From Mariannaea sp. PMI_226 (taxonomy: Eukaryota > Ascomycota > Sordariomycetes > Hypocreales > Nectriaceae), in assembly GCA_024336345.1 (NCBI GenBank), contig JANFOG010000003.1:3974501-4038500 (forward strand): DNA of 64,000 bases, in the 5' to 3' direction. Below the pieces are notes generated by a model, which saw only the letters and a program-made list of their open reading frames with translations, was not told the DNA's origin and did no database searches. Below, one piece after another: positions 46,999 to 58,270 of the stretch. Within the stretch, counting starts at the first letter, position 1. Every line of letters starts with the position of its first letter. A program made the position numbers and the translations under genes.

Positions 46999-48346
46999 AC
47001 TGGCGATTTTATATCTTGATTTTATTCTTATTTTTAATATTAATTTTGTTTTTGTTTTTCTTTTTCTCTTATTTGTAAACAGGCAACTTGGTGCAGCTAA
47101 GAAAACCACAATACGTTCTCTATCCGTCCATCTCTGTTCCACGTGCCTTACACTCCGTTCTCACCCGAGACCACAGCCAACATAAGGGCCATCAAATTCA
47201 AACCAGTGTTAAATGAGCCTAAATAACTTCAATAGAATACTGATATTATATATTTGATTGCTTCATAATGCTGTTATGCTGCCTAATGAACGACCGCAAT
47301 TATGCTATATGTTATTGAATGGTTCCTTACGAAAAGCTTAAATATACTACAGATCGAAACTTCTTGAACGCTTTCTTGTGATTCTCTCCTGCATTCTACA
47401 ATTGTACTTGGTTTCTTCTCCAAAAACAGCTCGTCATTTACCAAAACGAAGCAACCCACGAGTAAACTAACGCTAATTGGCGAGGAAGTTGTGAGGATTG
47501 CTCACACGTGATCTGCAAGCGACCGAGTCCTGATGGCTACCACACTGCCACGGATTGGGCCGCGACAGTAGAGACCTTGACTTCATGGCACCGAGGACGC
47601 TGCAAGGTGACGTGTTCAGATACCAAAAAATGCACTTTGCAAGGCCAAAACGTACATTGAGTGATAATTGACGCTACCAAGCTCAGCTTTTCTGTTCCGT
47701 GCCACCGTACAGATAGTACAGGTAGCCATTATGGCTGAGGGCATTCAAGCAGACTGATGGCCCTAAGAATACGTCGCCTTCTCGATCGAAGAGTGCTGTG
47801 ACTAAACCACTCCAAAGGATCGAATATCCATCGACCGTGAGGTGAAAGCAGCCTATTCTTTAAAATGTTCGATCGTTTTTTTTATCACTGAATAGTCGTC
47901 CTCCAGCGTACCATTTGGACAAATAGAGGCTATTTTCACGGTGGCTGCTTACGGGAAACTTGGTCTTTCACCGAGCCCACCACGCGGCCCTTAGCTGAAC
48001 GTCATCACTTGAGCGAAATTTCGCTCCTCTGACTGCCAAGAGTCTGGGGTATCCTTGTACCCGTGTTGGTTAGGGGTTGCAAGCAAAGCGCGACATCCAA
48101 TCAGCTCTGTGTTGATGTCAAAAGTACAGACTGTGCAAAGGGACATCTTGCCGCCAGAATGCCAGAGAGCAAAAGTCCATGTGCTCCTCCGTCTGTCTTT
48201 CTACAAAACCTAGTCATTGCGCAAATTTCAATGCTATATCACCATTGTGTATGGGTATTGTGATTCCCTTCAATCCACCCATTTTACATACCGCATCTTT
48301 CTCTTCTTCACTTCTTCTCCAAGATTTTCCATTACGTGATCGCAAC
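46999..48346. other. Intergenic region upstream of the Clr5-like gene
   Basis: No gene or repeat recognised. The stretch ends with a pyrimidine-rich leader (48295-48330) directly before the Clr5-like ATG. A T-rich run at 47020-47075 may be the 3' end of the rhamnosidase transcript. Confidence 0.45.
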
Positions 48347-48703
48347 ATGCCCACAAACTGGATCGAATGTGAGCGTGAAGCTTTTAGGCTCTATGTGGAG
48401 GAGGACAAAACTGCCGAGGAATCTGTGAACTACTTAAACCAACATGGTTACGACATCACGTAAGTCGCCAATACAATTCAAGGTTTGGGGCTAATACAGT
48501 AAAGAATGCGGCATTTCAAATCAAAGATTGGCAGATTAAAGAATTTACACGCAAACGAGTGGCGAGAGATAGGAAAAGAAATTCTCAAACGGGAGGCTGA
48601 GGGTAAGGCCTCTGATGTATACGTCTATGGCCAAAAGCAAAGCCCATCCCGTATTAAGAGGGCCCTCCGGCACATCCAAAAGTTTATCAATAATAACCCA
48701 TGA
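48347..48703 (+). CDS. Single-domain Clr5-like protein
   Basis: Two exons (48347-48459, 48505-48703) give about 103 residues; the 45-bp intron joins in frame with an AAAG acceptor. The first 55 residues follow the Clr5 pattern: R-L-Y-V-E-E-D-K-T-A-E-E-S, then L-N-Q-H-G-Y-D-I-T and a basic K-S-K-I-G-R-L-K-N. Clr5 is a fungal DNA-binding-like domain first named in fission yeast and common near ankyrin or TPR regions in larger proteins. Here it stands alone with a short basic tail, so it may be a complete mini-regulator or the surviving N-terminus of a longer gene. Confidence 0.6.
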
Positions 48704-49251
48704 GGCCAGCTTAGAAAGCCTTGTAATTATTCGTTGCGATTTCTTGACGTCAAGTATGCGAGGATCTCCTTCTTACTATGCTTATATTGTATCCTGTTAT
48801 TAGTCTCAAAGACCCTGGAAGAAGACTATACTATAACGATGCTGGTACCATCTCTTGTCTCCTCCTCAAAGCCCTGCGTATCCTGGCTGTTTGTCGGCTT
48901 TGGTTGATCGAAGCCGGTCATTGTTGCGACGGCGCGACTCTCCTTGACCTTATATAGAGAGGAACGCAGTCGACCTTATGCACTACCAAGTCATCGGTCC
49001 GATGCACTGTTCTACTCTACACCGCAGCATAATACCGCTGGCATTTCTTCACGCTTTCCACTCTCGCACAAAATTTACAATTTACAACAGGGTAAAGACG
49101 TGTGAATCTGGATCTTTTGGATAGCTGCTATTGAGCTAATGAAACCCAAATATTGTAGTGTTTACTACTACACCTAAGTGTGGTTGCTTTGGGGTCAATG
49201 ATTGAGAGAGGCACCGGCTGTTGTGGGATATTCCGCTGGATACCAGGTATA
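48704..49251. other. Intergenic stretch downstream of the large NLR
   Basis: No gene seen between the convergent Clr5-like gene and the minus-strand NLR. It contains the presumed 3' ends of both. Confidence 0.45.
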
Positions 49252-52200
49252 TTAAATACCTGAATCAACATTTATAGGGTCCAAGAAACGAGGCTTCTTT
49301 GCTGATTCCCTTGGACTCGCCGAGTCGGATCGCTTTCGGGACTTAGCGCTCCTTTGCATAAGTAGTTGAACAATCTCTTGGTGGCCTCCCTTTGAGGCAG
49401 CCTGGAGAGCATTGCCGTAGAAGCCGCCCTCTGCGTTGATATTGGCTCCGTTGTCTAGCAGCAGTTGAACAATCTCTTGGTGGCCTCTTAATGAGGCAGC
49501 CCGAAGAGCATTGCCGTATTGGCCGCCCTGTGTGTTAACATCGGCTCCATTGTCTAGCAATAGTTGAACAATCTCTTGGTAGCCTTTAATTGAGGCAGCC
49601 TGGAGAGCATTGCCATAATAGCCGCCCTGTGCGTTAATATCGACTCCCTTGTCTAGGAGCAGTTGAACAATCTCTTGGCAGCCTTTAATTGAGGCAGCCT
49701 GGAGAGCATTGCCGTCTATGTCGCCATATGCATTAATAATGTCTCCCTTAGCTAGCAATAGTCGAACAGCCTCTTGGCGGCCTCCAATTAAGGTAGCCTG
49801 GAGAGCATTGCCGTCTATGTCTCCCTTGCCTAGCAATAGTCGAACAACCTCTTGGTGGCCTCCAATTAAGGCAGCCTGGAGAGCATTGCCATATGTGCCG
49901 CCCTGTGCATTAACATTAGCTCCCTTGCCTAGCAATAGTCGAACAACCTCTTGGTGGCCTCCAATTAAGGCAGCCTGGAGAGCATTGCCATAGAAGCCGC
50001 CCTGTGCGTTGATATTGGCTCCATTGTCTAGCAGCAATTGAGCAATCTCTTGGTGGCCCTTTCCTGAGGCAGCCTGAAGTGCATTGTGGTATCCCGAGAG
50101 AGCCTGGAAAGTATTGTGGTATGTGCGGATGTATGCGCACTTTGCGTTAACATCAGCTCCGTTGTCTAGCAGTAGTTGAACAATCTCTCGATGACCTCCC
50201 TCTGATGCAGCCTGGAGAGCATTGCCATATGTGCCGCCCTGTGCATTAACATTGGCTCCCTTATCTAGCAGTAGTTGAACAATCTCTTGGTGGCCCTTTC
50301 CTGAGGCAGTCGCGAGAGCATCGTTGTGTTTGCGGATGAATGCGCACTTTGCGTTAACATCAGCTCCGTTGTCTAGCAGTAGTTGAACAATCTCTCGATG
50401 ACCTCCCTCTGATGCAACCTGGAGAGCATTGCTGCTGCCTTGTGCATTAACATTGGCTCCCTTATCTAGCAATAGTCGAACAACCTCTTGGTGGCCTCTG
50501 AATGAGGCAGCCCGAAGAGCATTGCCGTATTGGCCGCCCTGTGTGTTAACATCGGCTCCGTTGTCTAGCAGTAGTTGAACAATCTCTCGATGACCTCCCT
50601 CTGATGCAGCATAGAGAGCATTGCCGTATAAGCCGCCCTCTGCGTTGATATTGGCTCCGTTGTCTAGCAGCAGTTGAACAATCTCTTGGCAGCCTTTAAT
50701 TGAGGCAGCCTGGAGAGCATTGCCGTATGTGCCGCCCTGTGCATTAACATCAACTCCCTTGTCTAGCAGCAGTTGAACAATCTCTTGGTAGCCTTTAATT
50801 GAGGCAGCCTGGAGAGCATTGCCAAATTGGCCGCCCTGTGTGTTAACATCGGCTCCCTTATCTAGCAGTAGTTGAACAATCTCTTGGTGGCCTCCAATTA
50901 AGGCAGCCTGGAGAGCATTGCTGTAATTGCCATTGGCTCCCTTGTCTAGGAGCAGTTGAACAATCTCTTGGTAGCCTCCCTCTGATGCAGCATAGAGAGC
51001 ATTGCTGTAATTGCCATTGGCTCCCTTGTCTAGGAGCAGTTGAACAATCTCTTGGTAGCCTCCCTCTGATGCAGCATAGAGAGCATTGCCGTATAAGCCG
51101 CCCTCTGCGTTGATATTGGCTCCGTTGTCTAGCAGCAGTTGAACAATCTCTTGGTAGCCTTTAATTGAGGCAGCCCGAAGAGCATTGCCGTATTGGCCGC
51201 CCTGTGTATTAACATCGGCTCCGTTGTCTAGCAGCAGTTGAACAATCTCTCGATGACCTCCCTTTGTGGCAGCCTGGAGAGCATTACCGTAATAGCCGCC
51301 CTGTGCATTAACATTGGCTCCCTTGCCTAACAAACTTCTTGCAACCCCTGCGATCCCACCCAGACAAGCATAATAGAGCCTAGATGCTTGGGGAAATCGT
51401 AGGTGGTCGGCCCGTTCAGAGCCGGTCGAGTATAACAGACACCATCGCTGGAATGTGATCTCATTTTGTAAAAAGCCGACAGCCCTTTCAACGATGTCTC
51501 TTGAAGTCTCTGCAGACGTAGCATAATCCATCCAGTATGCTGCCGCATATCGTGCCATCGGGAACTTGATCTTGCTTTGATGGAGATCTCCCTTAAGGTC
51601 TGTGAGATAAGTCAAGCAGGTCCTAGTGATGATAATACTGGCACTCTCCAGGGAAAATTGGGCGTTCTTGAGAAGAAACTCCTTAACCGAGAAGTGTGCA
51701 AGATGGAGTTCCTCTATAGTCCTTATTCTCGTTGTATTTGGAACGATTGATACCAAGCTAGGGCAGTATTTTAGAACGTCAGTTTCCTGAAATAGCCTGC
51801 GCTCCTCATGGAATCCTCGAGGCTCTCGGTCTATTTCCGTCGCTATTACCTCTACAGCTTCTGATAGCATCAGCGGCCTCTTGGCGTAGACAAGAAACTG
51901 TAGGAGACGAATTGCGCCGCTTTGGAATTCTATTGGTATATTTTGAAGCATACGGCTGTACGTCTCATTGAGATCACTGGGTAAAGACCCGAGAGCTGTC
52001 TCGATATCATAAGGACTCAGGCATTTGGCAAGACTGTCTAATTGACAAGCTGCCCATCTAAACCTACACTCAATATTAGACAAATGTATCAGCAGTTTTA
52101 ATGGCTCTGTATGTAACTTACATGCCATCCGCTCCATCTCCGACTTTATCACAAATCTTCTGTTGAACATCCTGAGATAGATTCTTGCTCGTGAAATCCG

Positions 52201-54078
52201 GGTCCTGTTTAAGCCTTGCCGTGACGTAGGAACGTATGTCAAGGTTTACAGCCTTCTTATCGAGTAAGATGCAGTTTCTCTCATCCAAAAAGTAAGCGAT
52301 CTCGCATTGAAACTCTGCTTCTGGGCGACCAGTCACAATAAGCTGGGAATGGCTAGAGGTAAAATCTCGCAACCAATGCAGAAGGTCCTTTCTCGTTATA
52401 CATTCATCCAGGGCGTCGATGATGAGCACAACCTTTCTGTCAGTTTGCATTATCAATTTAATATAGTCTGATAAGGCACTCATGTCGAGTTGTATCTGCC
52501 CATTGTCATGGGACGTAAAAAGACGGTCAAGCCGACTTACAGCTTCACCCCCTAAGTGATAAAGTTGAAACACCAACGACCGCAGAAGGCTCTCCAGGGT
52601 CTGTTTCCCAGGATCGTTAAAGTCGAAGAAGAAGAAAAGCGTGGTGTTTGTGTCTGTCTGCAAAAGATTATCAATAATCCTTGTGCTCAGTACGGTCTTG
52701 CCACATCCCGCCAGACCGTAGAGCCATAGATGTTGGCGTGACCCGAGCTTCCACTCATTGTAGGCGGGGCTGTCAAGTAGCCAGATTCCCGTGTTATGGT
52801 GCCGGCGCTCTCTTGCCACCTTGAGGTTAGATACATGGTCTGGTGGAGACAACCAGCGCTTGACATTGGCGAGGTGATGGTCTGATTTCATGGCTATTAC
52901 CGCATGATTGGTTTCATCTGCGGTCAAATGTACGCGATCTAATTTTTCTTGTACTATTCAAAATTAAATATGTTAATAAAGATTCAAATCCAAACTAGCA
53001 AATAAATCGGTCTAAGGATATCAATATCTGGCTCATCACTTAAAGGCGCTTGATTGTGATCACAATAAGGTAAAGGGTTGAGTTGCTTACAAGATTCTAA
53101 GACTGCAGAGATCTGCCTCTCTGCCTCGACCTTGCTTGGCGGTATACGACAAAGAAGGTCCTTTGCATATGCAGCGGCTGCCATTGCCGCATATCCTTGC
53201 CATTCCTTATTCTTGTGTGAGTCAGAGTAATCGCAGATCCCTCGAATCACAATACAAGGGAAGCGATTCATCAATCCTGCTGCCTCCATTTCAAAGCACA
53301 ACACATTCTTTTCCGCTACTAGTTTATCACGGACAAGAGCATCCTTCATCAACTGGTTGGCTGAAGCGATTGTACCATAATGGATCGCTGGATTATCTTC
53401 TACGTCGGTCCGTTTGCATCTTTCGACCAAGCTTGACGGCCCATCATAACAATCTGTTGTACAGCTCGCTCCAGTCTCCCGATGAACGACCCTACTCTGA
53501 AACAGTTTGTCACTGCCTTCGCCTGGTCGCTGGTAGTTCCGTCGGAGCCGTGGTTTCCGACCAAAGACGCCATTGATCGCTTCTTCAAGCTGGTGGCCGT
53601 CCATTTCATACTCGGCTTGGATATCAGCAATGGCCGCCCGCAGGAGCTCTGGAGGCTGGTTTAAAAACCCGGATGTTTGGAATGTCTGGCCTTGAATTGT
53701 TTTCCCAAAATCGTATTGAAATACACCGCCATGTCCATCCCGAGGTGCGCTGACAACAATATCGCCTAGACGGATGTCGTTTTTAGGGCTAGGGGCTCCA
53801 CCGCCGATGCCGACCATTAAGCCAATCCTGACGTTCGAGAAGCTAATCAGCATGCCTTTTGCCACGCCCACTGCACCGGCAATGCCATATTCACCGTCTG
53901 GCATAACACCGATGACGACATTATGCTTCCCAACTCTGCCCAGAGTGTATATATTGCTATCGTTCGTGGAGACGTGGTCGGGTCGATCGTGCTTCTCATC
54001 GAGGAACGATTGTGCGGCAACATACTCTGGCTTTATGGCGCAGATCCAACCGACAGTATAGATATCAGCATTGGGCAT
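49252..54078 (-). CDS. NLR protein: PNP-NACHT-ankyrin
   Basis: Three exons (54078-53091, 52953-52122, 52063-49252) give an intact frame of about 1,543 residues. Residues about 5-330 form a purine nucleoside phosphorylase-like domain (G-L-M-V-G-I-G-G-G-A-P-S and F-E-M-E-A-A-G-L, then I-R-G-I-C-D-Y-S-D). The NACHT ATPase follows with P-loop G-L-A-G-C-G-K-T (about 409-416), Walker B V-V-L-I-I-D-A-L-D-E-C (about 504-514) and V-T-G-R-P. After a helical region come about 21 ankyrin repeats (about 847-1515). In this family nucleotide-dependent oligomerisation is thought to activate the N-terminal domain on ligand sensing by the repeats; some related PNP domains act as nucleosidases in immunity. It is the only intact NLR in the window. 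The first intron (137 bp) is longer than its neighbours but has good GTAAGC and ATAG ends. Confidence 0.9.
49345..51345 (-). repeat. Array of about 21 near-identical ankyrin-coding units
   Basis: Units of about 99 bp (33 codons, N-A-L-Q-A-A-S then E-I-V-Q-L-L-L-D-x-G-A-x-V-N) are repeated with high DNA identity. Two units (50920-51003 and 51004-51087) are an exact 84-bp tandem duplication encoding a shortened repeat. Two others (around 50090-50160 and 50320-50360) carry an inserted K-C-A-x-I-R segment. All length changes keep the frame. Confidence 0.85.
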
Positions 54079-55089
54079 CTTTAGCAGCTGAGTGGATTAA
54101 GGCAAGGGAGGGAATATGGTTTTGATAGAAAGGCTGTGAGAAAGAATCCTGATTAAACAGAATAATGTCTAGATGATGGTTTTGATAATGATACTACGAT
54201 AAAGAAAAAATTGCGGGGTATGTAATAAAGCCCGATTCAAACAAATTTCGGTAAACGCCAGCCTTGTGCGGCTGAAGTGAACCAACGGTGTTAGGCATCC
54301 ATGCAGCGAATTCTATCATCCAATTAGGCACATCCATGTATTAAATTAAATCATGAGCTGTACGACTATTCAGGCAATCAGGTTAGATGTTGTCAAGGTA
54401 ACCCACAGTATCCTGACGACCCGGGCTATCGAAAGTAAAAGGTCAGCTGCTGATCTGTATTCTAATCTAATCGGGTTTGGATTAGGTACCATCTCATACA
54501 GCGTTCTGGGCTGTTCAAAATTTACATTAGACCATAGGCGAGAGAGTGATCATAGAAGTTGATTCCACATTTCAAGCGGGATGGCCCGTCTCTAATGCTG
54601 AACTTAATTCGATTTTTGGACGGAGAAATAATTTTCTAGGTAGCGCCCACTAGCTAAGATCGTGATTCTACGCGGGGGCTCTTAGACAACTTTGACAACC
54701 AGCTTAATAGAACAGTTCCTCCAGGCTTCCTTTGGCGGGCCGCTTGCCGAACCGGTCCCTCCTGTGTTAGAAAAGTTTCCGCACGGACCATCTATGTGGC
54801 GCATTGTGGCTGATACCGTGCGCAGCGGCACGCAGTGTGTACATTGTACATTCGAGGTAAGGGGCATAACCAAAGCCCAAATCGGCTCTAATAACACGCC
54901 AGGCAGCAAGGCACAATCATAAGCCCAAATCTGGCCTTTGGCCACAGCGGCCGCACCCAAGTGTCATACATAGTCACGTGCCATGAACATTATGTCACAC
55001 GGGCGGATTATGGCTGATTATGGATGATTAGACTATAATTAGCCTCCATATCAATTCTAGCTTGTTAACATCACGCCCCTAACCATAGC
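54079..55089. other. NLR upstream region; no gene
   Basis: It holds the presumed promoter of the minus-strand NLR. A plus-strand frame at 54692-54922 has no domain and is not called. Confidence 0.45.
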
Positions 55090-55842
55090 CTACAGTAGCT
55101 TACAATCTACTCTATGAATGATTTTTGACATTGACTGCACCAAGGCTGAAGGAGTGTCCCTGTAAGACCTCTGGAAGTGGATGTCTCCTTCTTGGACTGA
55201 CTGATGATTGACTGGGGCAGTATCAACAAATGTAATCTCAACTGATACCGTGGCCAATTCCCAGTTTTGTGTGCCGGCTGCTAAGCGCTTTATCCGCTCA
55301 CGCATCGCTTGAGCCAGAACAAAAGCATAGCAGAAGACGATAAGAGTGCCTGCATGGGGCGAGTTATTTGGCTGTACTCCAGCGTGAATAACGATAGGCC
55401 GTCTTGGAACGAGTGCGTCAAATCGTTCAGTGGTGTCCATATTTCTTGACGGTATGACCAGGTCATCATTATCCTGGAAAAGACAATCTGGAGTGGGGAA
55501 TTGCCCATTTCCATCAACGTTGGTCTCATCATTCACCAGAGCTCGCAAAACAGGCCCGACAAGATCCTGCTGAAAGGCATAAGAACCACTGCCTAATGGA
55601 TCGTGGACTTGGCCATCATGGAAAGAAGCGAAGATGGTGTTTGACGAGGTCAAGGAGGGAACAAAGTCGTGGATAGCAGATAAAATTTGCTGGAGAGTGG
55701 CCGTTGAAATCGCAGTCGTCTTGACGTTTGAGCTCGTTGCCGAATCTTCCAGAAGCGGCGTGAGGTGATGAATCAAGTTTTTGGCTGCTGTGGTGACATC
55801 TAGGCCACTAGAGGTCTCATTCTTGAGTGGGTAATGAGGCAT
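55090..55842 (-). CDS. Hypothetical protein with a HIGH-like nucleotide-binding motif, probably truncated
   Basis: About 250 residues from an ATG at 55842. Near residue 150-175 the text R-P-I-V-I-H-A-G-V-Q-P-N-N-S-P-H-A-G-T-L resembles the HIGH signature of class I aminoacyl-tRNA-synthetase-like nucleotidylyltransferases, followed by a helix, as in that Rossmann fold. The protein ends abruptly at a stop shortly after a strand (I-T-F-V-D-T-A-P-V). A GTAAGC donor-like site overlaps the last codons but no next exon was found. The KMSKS half of such a domain is missing, so it may be a 3'-truncated gene. I cannot name the family with confidence. Confidence 0.45.
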   Translation of the reverse strand: MPHYPLKNETSSGLDVTTAAKNLIHHLTPLLEDSATSSNVKTTAISTATLQQILSAIHDFVPSLTSSNTIFASFHDGQVHDPLGSGSYAFQQDLVGPVLRALVNDETNVDGNGQFPTPDCLFQDNDDLVIPSRNMDTTERFDALVPRRPIVIHAGVQPNNSPHAGTLIVFCYAFVLAQAMRERIKRLAAGTQNWELATVSVEITFVDTAPVNHQSVQEGDIHFQRSYRDTPSALVQSMSKIIHRVDCKLL

Positions 55843-56359
55843 TTTATAGGTTCAGATCAAATATTCTGCTAGAGTATAGAGAAATACTAAAATGAGTGAG
55901 TTGTCGGCAAGGACATGTGGAAGCTCGGTGAATAGTAGGGCGAGGAATGATCTCTTATATTCTTATGAGGTTAACCAGACACATAATTCGATATTATTAT
56001 AAGTAGGGATCCGAAGTTGGTCATAAAAGCTCTTGATTCTCTATCTAATGAGGGTATCTAGAAGGTTCTTAATATATTTTTTGGATAAGGGCTCGATCTT
56101 AGCCTAGTTTGTGAGGGAGAGGCTGGGCGCTCTGAATCTGTAAAAAGATGCGTAGGCTACTGAGCAAGCTTTGGGGGGGGGAGGGGGGGAGCAACATCGA
56201 CCGCGCTGTGTGATGTATCCTTGCTGGCCACAACCTGTGTGACGGTCATGCGCGACCGGGTGGCCAGGGGTCTAGACTAATCACAATCAAAACATCATCA
56301 CCAACTGAAACTGAGCCACTCAAATGCGGAAACTATTTGTAGGCTACTAGGCAGCAGGC
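55843..56359. other. Intergenic stretch with a G-run
   Basis: No gene. A pure G/A run (about 56172-56190, almost all G) could form a G-quadruplex. The rest shows no motif. Confidence 0.4.
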
Positions 56360-56754
56360 GGTTTGAACCAACACCATGACAGCTCGTTCAACGTCTGCTG
56401 GCCAACCAGCGACACGCACACCAAAAAAGTCCAGGCCGCTCGAATTAATAATGCTCCATCATGCGGTTTAGCTACTAAACATCAACAATACTGCCCAGCC
56501 GAGAATGGTTCGCTCATGATAAATTTCTGGCCTCTAATGCGCTCGGCATGGTCTAGGAGTACTCCTTTGTCCAGTTTCGCCAGCAATTTCTTCAGCCGCT
56601 CTCTCATTCCATTGTAATCCCAATTATCGAATGAGGTCCATCGTTGGCTAGGGGCGTGCTTTTCCATTTCGAAATGTGTCGGGTTTCCAATGCTATGGGG
56701 TTGAACATTGATGCGGGGGGTCGTTCCATGAATGTGGGATGTCAAGGAAGGCAC
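56360..56754 (-). pseudogene. Fragment of an aminoglycoside-phosphotransferase-like (APH) gene
   Basis: On the minus strand 56650-56482 reads M-R-E-R-L-K-K-L-L, then L-L-D-H-A-E-R-I-R-G, then S-E-P-F-S-A-G-Q-Y, the start of the N-lobe in a large fungal APH/protein-kinase-like family. The next codon but one is TGA (56484-56482), where relatives have tryptophan; the frame then continues recognisably (L-V-A-K-P-H-D-G-A-L-L-I-R) to about 56420 before decaying. Nothing of the C-lobe or catalytic loop remains. Confidence 0.5.
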
Positions 56755-57170
56755 ACAGGCGGCTACAGAAAGTATCAGCCAGCAACCGACGAGTGTCTAA
56801 GCATATCGCTTATCTGGAAAATTGTTCTTCCGCTAGCATTCTGTAAATACGTCCCCTGCACAGCTCCCCACTCTTTGAGGCAGATCATGACGGCAGGCAA
56901 TTAAGGATAGCGCTAAGGGCGGACCGTCCCGGTTTAATGACAATATTTTTCCCTTCTATTGACTACTTGGAGCCTTTGATGCTTCTCTGTCGTGACCTGT
57001 TAAGCAGATCACAATGCCGTGAGGTGGCACATGTTTCCTGATCCAATTAGAACACAGAAAATGCAGGTAGCCACAGCCGAACTTACCCCTCATCTAATTT
57101 GACGGTTGGATGATAAGGACCTTTCATACCAAAAAAAACCAGGACCACACAGCTCTATTGCTTGACCACG
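56755..57170. other. Upstream region of the NACHT gene at 57171
   Basis: Non-coding. It should contain the promoter of the plus-strand NACHT gene; no clear TATA box was picked out. Confidence 0.4.
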
Positions 57171-58270
57171 ATGGAAGGACTCGGCGTTGCTGCCAGTGTC
57201 ATCGCAGTCGTTGACATATCCATCAAAGTCGCGTCATTGTGCGTCCAATACGCCAAGGACGTAAAGAATGCCGCAGCCAGCATTGAACGCCTCCAAAAAG
57301 AAGTAATCAGCCTGAAAGGAGTTGCCGACGCAATACAGGCATTGCTGAGTAGTCCTAACGGCCTGAAACTTGAAAAATCACAGAGACTAAAGGATGACCT
57401 CGACAAAAGTCTGGGGCAGCTCAAATCGCTGGAGCGAAGGCTCTCACCTCGGACGTCTCGCAAGGCAATGAGCAGAATGGGCCTGCATGCATTGAAATGG
57501 CCGTTTCAGAGCAAAGAGATGGATGATTTAGTTGAGAGGCTTAGGCGACACGCCGAGACAATCAATCGGACTCTCCAAGTGGAACAGACGTGAGGTTTTA
57601 TTCCTGTTGTTCCCAAGCATACTCTAATGCATATGTGCCATAGGGGTATCCTTCTCCATATCGACCAAGAATTACTCAGCATCGATCAAAAGACGGTGCT
57701 TAGCAGGCTTCCTATTGCTGTCGGGGCATCTTTCGATTCTCGAGCCGAGGAACATAACCCGACTTGCCTGCAAGATACTCGCGTCGACCTCCTCCGACAA
57801 ATACGCGGCTGGGCCAACGACCCTTGCGGAAAGCCTTTATTCTGGCTCAACGGCATGGCTGGAACAGGGAAGTCCACCATATCTCGTACGGTTGCTCGGT
57901 CTTTCGCTACATCAGGTTATCTTGGGGGGAGCTTCTTCTTCAAGAGAGGAGAGACCGACAGAGGGACCATATCTAAGTTCTTTACGACCGTCGCCGCCCA
58001 GTTGGCCGAAGAAAGCCCGCTATCGCACCACACATTAAGGCTGCCATCGAGACTGATCCTAATATTACAGGAAAGGCAGCACGAGATCAATTTGACAAAC
58101 TTATCATGCAGCCACTGAGAAATATGCCTTTAGGCGCTCGGAGATTGAGTACGTTGGTGCTTGTTATTGATGCCCTTGATGAGTGCGAGCGGGATGAAGA
58201 TGTCAAACTTATGATTCATCTTTTGTCTTGCGCTAAGGACCTGCAGTTTCCAAAACTAAGGATCCTCGTT
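57171..58270 (+). pseudogene. NACHT-type STAND gene, frameshifted and 3'-truncated
   Basis: Exon 1 (57171-57589) encodes the helical N-terminal domain typical of many fungal STAND proteins (A-A-S-V-I-A-V-V-D-I-S-I-K-V-A). A 54-bp intron leads to exon 2 at 57644 with the NACHT domain: F-W-L-N-G-M-A-G-T-G-K-S-T (P-loop) and S-F-F-F-K-R-G-E. Near 58016-58022 one base is missing; the natural continuation lies in another frame and carries the Walker B V-L-V-I-D-A-L-D-E-C. Homology stops suddenly at about 58270, in the strand before the usual T-S-R-P, where an unrelated gene begins on the other strand. The C-terminal repeats are lost. Confidence 0.8.

Noticed and set aside
49345..51345. CRISPR-like or satellite array
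   Set aside because: The periodicity is explained by 33-codon ankyrin repeats in an open frame, and the organism is a fungus.
53136..53576. Plus-strand frame of 146 codons
   Set aside because: Antisense shadow of the PNP-domain exon of the NLR.
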